Source: Salinisphaera sp. UBA6602
GTDB lineage: Bacteria > Pseudomonadota > Gammaproteobacteria > Nevskiales > Salinisphaeraceae
NCBI GenBank assembly: GCA_002433465.1
Contig: DJIE01000074.1
Location: forward strand, 1 to 6,717
Reading direction: 5' to 3'
DNA length: 6,717 nucleotides
In this document: one piece after another, positions 1 to 6,717 of the stretch
Numbering within the stretch: position 1 is the first letter of the stretch
Layout: every line of letters begins with the position of its first letter
Notes under the pieces: generated by a model
What the model saw: only the letters and a program-made list of their open reading frames with translations
Databases searched by the model: none
What the model was told of the DNA's origin: nothing
Translations under genes and position numbers: made by a program

Positions 1-1
1 G

Positions 2-139
2 GGCGTGTGCCAGGACACCTTCCTGGCCTCGGCCTGGGCGAACGTACGCACGCTGCGCATGGCCGACGGCCCGGACGAAGTGCATTTGGACAGCATCGCC
101 AAGCTCGAGCTGCGCCGTCAGCGCGCGGCCCGCGGCTAG
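2..139 (+). CDS. Acyl-CoA dehydrogenase, ACAD10/11-like, C-terminal end only
   Basis: The 5' end is cut by the window edge; only the last 45 codons are present, read in frame from base 2 to the TAG at 137-139. The fragment starts GVCQDTFLA and continues through [22 protein letters not shown]. The ADGPDEVH segment is the typical end of acyl-CoA dehydrogenases in which the last helices complete the FAD/substrate site, and GVxQD...[17 protein letters not shown] is, from memory, close to the tail of ACAD10/ACAD11 and their bacterial relatives. Family knowledge: these flavoproteins act on acyl-CoAs, and the ACAD10/11 branch is linked to elimination of phosphate from 4-phosphoacyl-CoA rather than plain desaturation. 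The kinase gene two positions downstream is of the matching type, which supports this branch. The catalytic glutamate lies outside the window, so activity cannot be judged. Family membership is fairly sure; the sub-branch is inferred. Confidence 0.8.
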   Translation, partial: GVCQDTFLASAWANVRTLRMADGPDEVHLDSIAKLELRRQRAARG

Positions 140-151
140 CTTCATGCACGC

Positions 152-181
152 CGTGCCGGTGGCCCGCAGGCTGCCGGCACG
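152..181 (+). other. Strong intercistronic hairpin after the acyl-CoA dehydrogenase gene
   Basis: Arms 152-164 and 169-181 pair over 13 positions: eight Watson-Crick pairs, two G-U wobbles, then three G-C pairs, closed by the four-base loop CGCA. It lies 12 bases past the stop codon at 139 and ends 14 bases before the Shine-Dalgarno of the next gene. The bases that follow (CGTTCGTT) are only partly T-rich, so it is at best a poor intrinsic terminator. It could lower read-through, protect the 3' end of the upstream message, or be a processing point. The pairing is seen directly; the role is inferred. Confidence 0.5.
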
Positions 182-195
182 CGTTCGTTAACGTC

Positions 196-200
196 AGGAG
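196..200 (+). promoter_or_regulatory. Ribosome binding site of the SDR gene (AGGAG)
   Basis: AGGAG sits six bases before the ATG at 207 and only three bases before an in-frame TTG at 204. The normal spacing to the ATG decides the start in favour of 207. Confidence 0.8.
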
Positions 201-206
201 AATTTG

Positions 207-971
207 ATGTCCAATCTGTTTGACTTGAGCGGCAAGGTTGCCGTGATCACCGGCTCGAGCCGGGGTATCGGCAAGGCGATTGCCTGGCAGATGGCCGAGC
301 ACGGCGCCAAGGTCGTGATTTCCAGCCGCAAGAGCGAAGCCTGCGAACCGGTCGCCGAAGAACTGCGCAACGCCGGCCACGACGCCATCGCGATTGCCTG
401 CCACGTGGGCAAGAAAGAAGACCTGCAGAACCTCGTCGACAAGACGAAACAAACCTATGGCCAGATCGACGTGCTGGTGTGCAATGCCGCCACCAACCCG
501 GTCTATGGCACCACGGCGGAACTGTCCGACGAGGCCTGGGACAAGATCATGGAAACCAACGTGCGCGGCACGTTCTGGCTGTGCAACATGGTGCTGCCCG
601 GCATGGCCGAGCAAGGCGGCGGCAACGTCATCGTGCTGTCGTCGATCGCCGGTTTGCGCGGCAACACCGTGATCGGCGCCTATGGCGTATCCAAGGCGGC
701 CGAAGCGGCGCTGGTGCGTAATCTGGCGGTCGAGTGGGGCCCGCAGAATATTCGCGTCAACGCCATCGCACCGGGATTGGTGCGTACCGATTTCGCCAAG
801 GCGCTGGTCGAAGACCCGAAACGCCTAGAACAGGCCGAAAAGCGTACGCCGGTACGCCGTATCGGCGAGCCGGTGGATATCGCCGGCGTGGCGATGTTCC
901 TGGCCACCGATGCCAGTGCTTATGTCACCGGGCAGACGCTCGTCGCCGACGGCGGCGAGACGATCAGCTGA
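207..971 (+). CDS. Short-chain dehydrogenase/reductase (classical SDR)
   Basis: A complete 254-residue protein, the usual length for a classical SDR, with a Rossmann fold binding NAD(P)H. Visible motifs: the cofactor loop TGSSRGIG at 15-22, the NAA turn at 93-95 (NNAG in the family), the structural/catalytic N118, the catalytic S146 in SSIAG, and Y159 with K163 in YGVSK, followed by the PG pair at 189-190. All catalytic residues are present. R41 and K42 after the second strand suggest NADP(H) preference. The sequence resembles DHRS4-like and acyl-chain SDRs; the exact substrate cannot be read from it. In the P. putida lva operon an SDR (LvaD) reduces the 4-oxo group of levulinyl-CoA to 4-hydroxy, and the neighbours here fit the same job. 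The kinase gene begins two bases after the stop, so translation is probably coupled. FabG-like 3-oxoacyl reduction is the main alternative. Confidence 0.93.
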   Translation: MSNLFDLSGKVAVITGSSRGIGKAIAWQMAEHGAKVVISSRKSEACEPVAEELRNAGHDAIAIACHVGKKEDLQNLVDKTKQTYGQIDVLVCNAATNPVYGTTAELSDEAWDKIMETNVRGTFWLCNMVLPGMAEQGGGNVIVLSSIAGLRGNTVIGAYGVSKAAEAALVRNLAVEWGPQNIRVNAIAPGLVRTDFAKALVEDPKRLEQAEKRTPVRRIGEPVDIAGVAMFLATDASAYVTGQTLVADGGETIS

Positions 972-973
972 AC

Positions 974-2056
974 ATGGTGGATCAGAGTCAGGCCGGCGCG
1001 CCGGAAATCGTCGCGGTGCGCGAGGCGCACCGCTTCGATGAGGGTGCGCTCGAACAGTATCTTCGTGACCATGGGCTCCTCGAGGGCGGACTCGAGGTTC
1101 GCCAGTTCCAGGGCGGTCAGTCGAACCCGACCTATTTTCTGACCACGGGCAGCGCCGACGCGCCGCGCCACTACGTATTGCGTAAACAGCCGCCGGGCAA
1201 GATTCTGCCGTCGGCGCATCGCATCGATCGCGAGTACAAGGTGATGTCGGCCCTGGTCGACGCGCCCGGCGTGCCCGTGCCGCGCATGCACGTGCACTGC
1301 GAGGATGCCGACGTTATCGGCACGCCGTTCTACGTCATGGACTATGTGCCGGGCCGGGTGTTCGGCGATCCGGCCATGCCTGAACTGGCGGCCAGCGAGC
1401 GCGGCGAGATCTATCGCGGGCTCATCGATGCGCTGGCCGCACTTCACGACGTGGACGTCGATGCCGTCGGGCTGAACGAGTTCGGACGGCCGAACGGCTA
1501 TGTCGAACGCCAGATCAAGCGCTGGCGCGGCCAGTACGAGGCCTCGGCGACCGAGACCGACCCGAATATGGATGCGCTCGGCCAGTGGCTGACCGACCAT
1601 ATTCCCGAGGACACCACCCCGGCGATCGCCCATGGCGACTTCCGTATCGGCAATCTGCTGATTGCGCCGGACTCGACCGACGTGGCCGCGGTGCTCGACT
1701 GGGAGCTGGCCACCATCGGTCATCCGCTCGCGGATCTGGCCTATGCCTGCATGCCGTACCACCTGCCGCACGGTGTGGCCGGTGTGCGCGGGGTCGAAGG
1801 GCTGGATCTGGCCGCCCACGGTATTCCCACCGAAGCCGAACAGCTCGAGCGCTACCGCCAGGCTCGCGGGCTCGCGCCGATCGACGACTGGCCGGTATTC
1901 GTGGCGTTCTCGCTGTTTCGTACCGCGGCGATTCTGCAGGGTGTGTATGCGCGGGCGTTGCAGGGCAATGCGAGCAACAGCGATGCCTTGAACGTTGGCC
2001 GCCGTGCCGGCCTGATCGCCGAACGCGGCTGGGCGGTCGCGCGTGCCCATGATTGA
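974..2056 (+). CDS. APH-fold acyl-CoA hydroxyl kinase, ACAD10/11 (LvaA) type
   Basis: A 360-residue phosphotransferase of the aminoglycoside-phosphotransferase/choline-kinase fold. In order: the nucleotide loop QGGQSNPTYFL at 46-56, the ATP-binding lysine K71 in VLRKQPPGK, the partner glutamate near E87 in DREYKV, the hinge YVMDYVPG at 120-127, the catalytic loop HGDFRIGN at 220-227 (base D222, metal ligand N227), and the DFG-equivalent LDWE with D242. All key kinase residues are present. The PPGK...PSAH stretch at 73-82 is typical of the ACAD10/11-associated branch rather than of antibiotic kinases, so this is not a resistance gene. In known members (LvaA of P. putida, the N-terminal half of mammalian ACAD11) the kinase phosphorylates the 4-hydroxyl of 4-hydroxyacyl-CoA. 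The ATG at 974 lies two bases after the SDR stop and has only a weak GGCGAGA 13 bases upstream, pointing to coupled translation. No small LvaB-like partner gene is present in the window. Confidence 0.85.
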   Translation: MVDQSQAGAPEIVAVREAHRFDEGALEQYLRDHGLLEGGLEVRQFQGGQSNPTYFLTTGSADAPRHYVLRKQPPGKILPSAHRIDREYKVMSALVDAPGVPVPRMHVHCEDADVIGTPFYVMDYVPGRVFGDPAMPELAASERGEIYRGLIDALAALHDVDVDAVGLNEFGRPNGYVERQIKRWRGQYEASATETDPNMDALGQWLTDHIPEDTTPAIAHGDFRIGNLLIAPDSTDVAAVLDWELATIGHPLADLAYACMPYHLPHGVAGVRGVEGLDLAAHGIPTEAEQLERYRQARGLAPIDDWPVFVAFSLFRTAAILQGVYARALQGNASNSDALNVGRRAGLIAERGWAVARAHD

Positions 2057-2116
2057 ACGAAGGTTACAGGCGCGTGCGAGACTGGCGGGGCCGATATCCG
2101 ACAGCCATAGAACGCC

Positions 2117-2920
2117 ATGAAGCCGATTCGCCGAATACTGCTGACCAACGACGACGGCGTCGAGGCGCCGGGGCTGGCCGTGGCCGAACGCATCGCTGCC
2201 GCGCTCGCCGAGGACGTCTGGGTGGTCGCCCCCATGGCCGACCAGAGCGGCGTGGGGCAGAGCATATCCATGCACCACCCGCTACGGGTGACCGAATACG
2301 GCAGCCAGCGTTACGCCCTGACCGGCACGCCCGCTGATTGCGTGATGGTCGCCATGGCCGACTGGCTGCGCGACGAGCCGCCGGACCTGGTGCTGTCCGG
2401 GGTCAACTGGGGCGCGAATCTGTCCGACTCGGTGATGTATTCCGGCACGGTGGGCGCGGTATTGGCGGCTGATCATCTGGGCTTGCCGGCGATCGCCCTG
2501 AGCCAGGTCTTTCACGATCGCGGCGCGCTCGACTTTTCGGCCACCGAAGCCTATGCAGCGGAGACGATACGACGCCTGTGGAGCGCGCGCGATGAAGTCG
2601 GCCGCTGTTGTTGGAACCTGAATTTCCCCATGCAGGCCGCGGAGTCGATCCAAGGGCTACGCTTTACCCGCCAGTCCACGGGCACGATCGTCGGCCCGCG
2701 ACTGATCGCGGGAGCGGACGGTCGCGGACTGGCTTATCACTGGCTGAGTTTCGAACGCGATATCACCACCGTCGCTGATCCAGCGTCGGATGTGGTGGCG
2801 CTGCGTGACGGCTATGTCTCGGCCACGCCGTTGCACGGCAGCCGCTGCGACGAAGCCCTGCTTGAACAGCAAGCGCTGACCGACGCTTGGCGACTGGACA
2901 TCAGTCAACGCGCGGAGTAA
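2117..2920 (+). CDS. surE: 5'/3'-nucleotidase SurE
   Basis: A 267-residue SurE-family metallophosphatase, close to the usual 250-270. SurE enzymes are cytoplasmic, use a divalent metal, remove phosphate from nucleoside 5'- and 3'-monophosphates, and some members cut short polyphosphate. Visible motifs: ILLTNDDG at 7-14 with metal ligands D12 and D13, the SGVG loop with S44, TGTPADCV at 69-76, SGVNWGANL at 94-102 with N97, and YSGTVGA at 108-114. The C-terminal ALRDGYVSATPL element is also typical. The active-site set is therefore complete. The ATG at 2117 is the first start after an in-frame TAG at 2108 and gives the normal SurE N terminus, but no good Shine-Dalgarno precedes it. The gene lies 60 bases after the kinase gene and is not beside pcm, nlpD or rpoS, where housekeeping surE usually sits, so it may be a second, specialised copy. 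Its role in this cluster is unknown. Confidence 0.92.
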   Translation: MKPIRRILLTNDDGVEAPGLAVAERIAAALAEDVWVVAPMADQSGVGQSISMHHPLRVTEYGSQRYALTGTPADCVMVAMADWLRDEPPDLVLSGVNWGANLSDSVMYSGTVGAVLAADHLGLPAIALSQVFHDRGALDFSATEAYAAETIRRLWSARDEVGRCCWNLNFPMQAAESIQGLRFTRQSTGTIVGPRLIAGADGRGLAYHWLSFERDITTVADPASDVVALRDGYVSATPLHGSRCDEALLEQQALTDAWRLDISQRAE

Positions 2921-2939
2921 AAAAGCGGCTTCAAAAAAC

Positions 2940-2952
2940 GAAATAGTATTTC
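2940..2952. repeat. AT-rich 13-base perfect dyad, possible operator
   Basis: GAAATA-G-TATTTC is a perfect inverted repeat with six-base arms around one central base, inside the A/T-rich tract between surE and the synthetase. Around it, CTTCAAA (2929-2935) and TTTCAAG (2949-2955) form a looser, overlapping inverted repeat with one mismatch. Short dyads in a promoter-like tract are typical binding sites of dimeric regulators, but I do not recognise a known consensus, and one of this size could occur by chance. Confidence 0.3.
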
Positions 2953-2978
2953 AAGTTAAAGACGCCACGCTGCTGCCT

Positions 2979-3009
2979 CGCCTGCGACCGATCATTCGTG
3001 ACGCAGGCG
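2979..3009 (+). other. Hairpin with 8-bp GC-rich stem and TTCG tetraloop
   Basis: CGCCTGCG (2979-2986) pairs perfectly with CGCAGGCG (3002-3009). Between them, after a five-base bulge (2987-2991), TCA (2992-2994) pairs with TGA (2999-3001) around the tetraloop TTCG, a loop known to be very stable in RNA. No T-run follows, so it is not an ordinary intrinsic terminator. It lies in the presumed leader of the synthetase gene. The pairing is seen directly; the role is unknown. Confidence 0.4.
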
Positions 3010-3030
3010 GCGTTGCGGCACCGGCAACGC
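3010..3030 (+). other. Second adjacent hairpin, 7-bp stem
   Basis: GCGTTGC (3010-3016) and GCAACGC (3024-3030) form a perfect seven-base-pair stem with a seven-base loop. It starts at the base directly after the preceding hairpin and is followed by AAACC, not a T-run. The tandem arrangement ends about 60 bases before the synthetase ribosome binding site. Confidence 0.35.
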
Positions 3031-3088
3031 AAACCGTGGCCTGTCGAACACCGATCAAGAGTGGGGCAGCGCCAAACGCTGGAAAGCG

Positions 3089-3093
3089 AGGAG
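3089..3093 (+). promoter_or_regulatory. Ribosome binding site of the acyl-CoA synthetase gene (AGGAG)
   Basis: AGGAG lies nine bases before the ATG at 3103. It argues against the upstream in-frame GTG at 2998, which would add 35 residues that look unlike the family and would start inside a hairpin. Confidence 0.75.
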
Positions 3094-3102
3094 ACCACTG
3101 CT

Positions 3103-4764
3103 ATGTTCGATCGGCATTATGCCGCCTGGCCTGCCAACCTGCCCCATTCGCTGGGGCTGCCACAGACCAGCCTCTACACCAACCTCGAAATCTCGGCGCG
3201 GCGCTATCCCGAGCGACCGGCCATCGTTTATTACGACACGCCGCTGAGCTATCGCGAACTCGATGAACAGGTCTGTGCGCTGGCCGGCTATCTGCAGGCC
3301 CAGGGCGTCAAGCGCGGCGATCGCGTGCTTTTGTTCATGCAGAACGCGCCGCAGTTCGTGATCGGCTACTACGCCATTCTGCGTGCCGATGCGGCGGTGG
3401 TGCCGGTCAACCCCATGAACCGCAGCGTCGAACTCGAACACTATGTCGAGGACACCGAGGCTACCGTATGCATCTGTGGTCAGGAGCGCTACGAAGCGGT
3501 GGCGCCGCTGCTGGATAGCGGCAAGCTTGGCCACGCGATTGTGGCCAACTACGGCGAATATGCGAGCGCTCCGACCGATCTCGATCTGCCGGCCGAAGTG
3601 AAGGCCGAAACCCAGGCTACCGGTCGCGACAACGCCGTGCTCTGGGCCGACGCCCTGAACGCCGGCCACACGCCGAGCGCCCACGAGGCCGGGCCCGACG
3701 ATCTGTGCGTGCTGCCCTATAGTTCGGGTACCACCGGCGCGCCCAAGGGCTGTGTGCATACCCATCGCACGGTCATGGCCTCGGCGGTACACAGCGTCTA
3801 CTGGAGCCGTAGCACCTCGGAAGGCAAATCCCTGGCCACGCTGCCGTATTTTCATGTCACGGGCATGCAGAACGGCATGAACGCGCCCATCTTCATCGGC
3901 AGCACGGTCGTATTGATGACGCGCTGGGAACGGCGCACGGCGGCGAAGCTCATCGAGCAGTACAAGATCACCCGCTGGACCAATATCGTCACCATGGCGA
4001 TCGACATGCTCTCCGACCCCGAGATCGAGAAGTACGATCTGTCGAGCCTGGAGAACATCGGCGGCGGCGGTGCAGCGATGCCGGCGGCGGTGTCCGACAA
4101 GCTGTTCAAGCTCACCGGCCTGCACTACATCGAAGGGTACGGGTTGTCCGAGACGATCGCGGCGACCCATATCAACCCCTTCGACGCGCCCAAGGCCCAG
4201 TGCCTGGGCATCCCGGTGTTCGATGTGGATTCGCGCATCATCGATACCGAAACGCTGACCGAACTCGGGCCCAACGAGGTCGGCGAGATTGTGAGCAACG
4301 GGCCCCAGGTGTTTTCGGGCTACTGGCGCCGGCCCGAGGAAACCAAGGCCGCGTTCATCGACCTCGATGGCAAATCGTTCTTTCGTACCGGCGATATCGG
4401 CTATTACGACGACGAGGGCTATTTCTTCATCGTCGACCGGGTCAAGCGCATGATCAACGCCTCGGGCTACAAGGTATGGCCCGCGGAGGTGGAAAGCCTG
4501 ATGTATCGTCATCCGGCGATTCGCGAGGCCTGCGTGATCTCCACGCCCGATCCGCGCCGCGGTGAAAGCGTGAAGGCCTGCGTGGTACTCAACAGTGCCG
4601 ACGCGGCCAGCGCCGAGGACATTCGGGAATGGTGTCGGGAAAACATGGCGGCCTATAAAGTGCCGCGTGTGATCGAAATCTGCGAGACCCTGCCGCGCTC
4701 GCCCACCGGCAAGCTGATGTGGCGCGCGCTACAGGAACAGGAGTGGCCGCAGGCCACCGGCTAG
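3103..4764 (+). CDS. AMP-forming acyl-CoA synthetase (fatty-acid CoA ligase family)
   Basis: A complete 553-residue member of the ANL adenylate-forming superfamily. It would activate a carboxylic acid with ATP to an acyl-adenylate and pass the acyl group to CoA, releasing AMP and pyrophosphate. Motifs in order: the phosphate loop YSSGTTGAPKG at 206-216, the substrate-pocket strand GGGGAAMP at 320-327, the EGYGLSE motif at 344-350, RTGD at 428-431 with the ribose-binding aspartate, the hinge and CoA-binding segment from DRVKRMI to KVWPAEVE (445-464), and PTGK with the adenylation lysine K537. All are intact. The pattern suits medium- or long-chain acids and relatives such as LvaE-type ligases; chain length cannot be read from the sequence. 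The bifunctional hydratase/dehydrogenase follows after 78 bases and is probably co-transcribed. Upstream lies a 182-base gap, so this gene may open its own transcription unit. Confidence 0.93.
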   Translation: MFDRHYAAWPANLPHSLGLPQTSLYTNLEISARRYPERPAIVYYDTPLSYRELDEQVCALAGYLQAQGVKRGDRVLLFMQNAPQFVIGYYAILRADAAVVPVNPMNRSVELEHYVEDTEATVCICGQERYEAVAPLLDSGKLGHAIVANYGEYASAPTDLDLPAEVKAETQATGRDNAVLWADALNAGHTPSAHEAGPDDLCVLPYSSGTTGAPKGCVHTHRTVMASAVHSVYWSRSTSEGKSLATLPYFHVTGMQNGMNAPIFIGSTVVLMTRWERRTAAKLIEQYKITRWTNIVTMAIDMLSDPEIEKYDLSSLENIGGGGAAMPAAVSDKLFKLTGLHYIEGYGLSETIAATHINPFDAPKAQCLGIPVFDVDSRIIDTETLTELGPNEVGEIVSNGPQVFSGYWRRPEETKAAFIDLDGKSFFRTGDIGYYDDEGYFFIVDRVKRMINASGYKVWPAEVESLMYRHPAIREACVISTPDPRRGESVKACVVLNSADAASAEDIREWCRENMAAYKVPRVIEICETLPRSPTGKLMWRALQEQEWPQATG

Positions 4765-4798
4765 GGCAAGGCCGGCGAGTTCGACAACGAATAAACAC

Positions 4799-4818
4799 GC
4801 CGCGCCCGAGCGCGCGGC
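4799..4818 (+). other. All-GC intercistronic hairpin before the bifunctional enzyme gene
   Basis: GCCGCGC (4799-4805) and GCGCGGC (4812-4818) pair perfectly over seven G-C pairs around the six-base loop CCGAGC. It ends 13 bases before the next Shine-Dalgarno and has no T-run after it. It may slow ribosomes or exonucleases between the two cistrons; as a terminator it would be weak. Confidence 0.4.
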
Positions 4819-4831
4819 CCACGAATTGGAC

Positions 4832-4837
4832 AAGGAG
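4832..4837 (+). promoter_or_regulatory. Ribosome binding site of the bifunctional enzyme gene (AAGGAG)
   Basis: AAGGAG, the best Shine-Dalgarno in the window, lies five bases before the ATG at 4843 and fixes that start. Its quality suggests this gene is translated more strongly than its neighbours. Confidence 0.8.
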
Positions 4838-4842
4838 TAGTT

Positions 4843-6717
<1,875 letters not shown>

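Larger units (their letters stand above)
2921..3102 (+). promoter_or_regulatory. Intergenic region with AT-rich tract; probable promoter or leader for the synthetase gene
   Basis: This is the longest gap in the window. Its first 40 bases (about 2919-2961) are strongly A/T-rich within a GC-rich background, which is usual for a promoter. TTCAAA at 2930-2935 could be a weak -35 box and TAGTAT at 2944-2949 a weak -10 box, but they are not at a proper 16-18 base spacing, so no promoter can be placed exactly. After the AT-rich tract come two adjacent GC-rich hairpins and then the ribosome binding site of the synthetase. The composition is seen directly; promoter function is inferred. Confidence 0.4.

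Noticed and set aside
204..206. TTG at 204 as the start of the SDR
   Set aside because: It is only three bases from the Shine-Dalgarno; the ATG at 207 directly after it is better spaced and gives the usual N terminus.
7..207. A 66-codon plus-strand frame at the left edge
   Set aside because: It overlaps the dehydrogenase tail in another frame; the overlapping frame from base 2 shows the clear ADGPDEVH motif.
974..2056. Reading the kinase as an aminoglycoside-resistance enzyme
   Set aside because: The fold is shared, but the PPGK...PSAH segment and the neighbouring dehydrogenase, SDR and ligase genes point to acyl-CoA metabolism.
920..2278. A 452-codon open frame on the minus strand
   Set aside because: It is antisense to the kinase gene, and its protein is rich in Arg, His and Gly with no family motif. 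Long antisense frames are expected in GC-rich genes with strong third-position bias.
2998..3102. GTG at 2998 as the start of the synthetase
   Set aside because: It would add 35 Arg/Gln-rich residues with no family likeness, has no ribosome binding site, and lies inside a hairpin. ATG at 3103 has AGGAG at normal spacing.
3055..4512. A 485-codon open frame on the minus strand
   Set aside because: It is antisense to the synthetase, whose motifs are complete and convincing. The minus-strand product shows no recognisable domain.
4757..4775. CCGGC/GCCGG inverted repeat spanning the synthetase stop codon
   Set aside because: Only five base pairs around a nine-base loop in GC-rich sequence; likely chance.

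Overview
This window looks like part of a carboxylic-acid catabolism cluster from a GC-rich proteobacterium. Every gene is on the plus strand, gaps between genes are short, codons favour G or C in the third position, and the proteins read as typical proteobacterial ones. A gammaproteobacterium is my best guess, with low confidence; nothing here fixes the genus. I see no tRNA, rRNA, CRISPR array, insertion sequence or phage gene.

Layout from left to right: (1) the last 45 codons of an acyl-CoA dehydrogenase whose tail resembles the ACAD10/ACAD11 group (2-139); (2) a classical short-chain dehydrogenase/reductase, SDR (207-971); (3) an aminoglycoside-phosphotransferase-fold kinase of the ACAD10/11-associated type (974-2056); (4) a SurE-type 5'/3'-nucleotidase (2117-2920); (5) a 182-base non-coding gap with an AT-rich dyad and two GC-rich hairpins, the most likely place for a promoter or regulatory leader; (6) an AMP-forming acyl-CoA synthetase (3103-4764); (7) a FadB/FadJ/MFE-1-like enoyl-CoA hydratase plus 3-hydroxyacyl-CoA dehydrogenase that runs off the right edge (4843-6717).

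The genes fit one pathway. The synthetase would load an acid onto CoA. The SDR would interconvert a keto and a hydroxy group on the acyl chain. The kinase would phosphorylate the hydroxyl (4-hydroxy in the known systems). The ACAD10/11-like dehydrogenase would remove the phosphate to give an enoyl-CoA, and the bifunctional enzyme would carry that through hydration and oxidation. This is the enzyme set of the Pseudomonas putida levulinate (lva) pathway and of mammalian ACAD10/ACAD11 4-hydroxy-acid catabolism, in a different gene order. Pathway and substrate are inferences from gene content. The unexpected member is SurE, a phosphatase placed directly behind a kinase.

Three of the four complete spacers between genes contain clear inverted repeats (152-181; 2940-2952, 2979-3009 and 3010-3030; 4799-4818). 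None is followed by a proper T-run, so they look more like RNA-processing, stabilising or regulatory elements than simple terminators.
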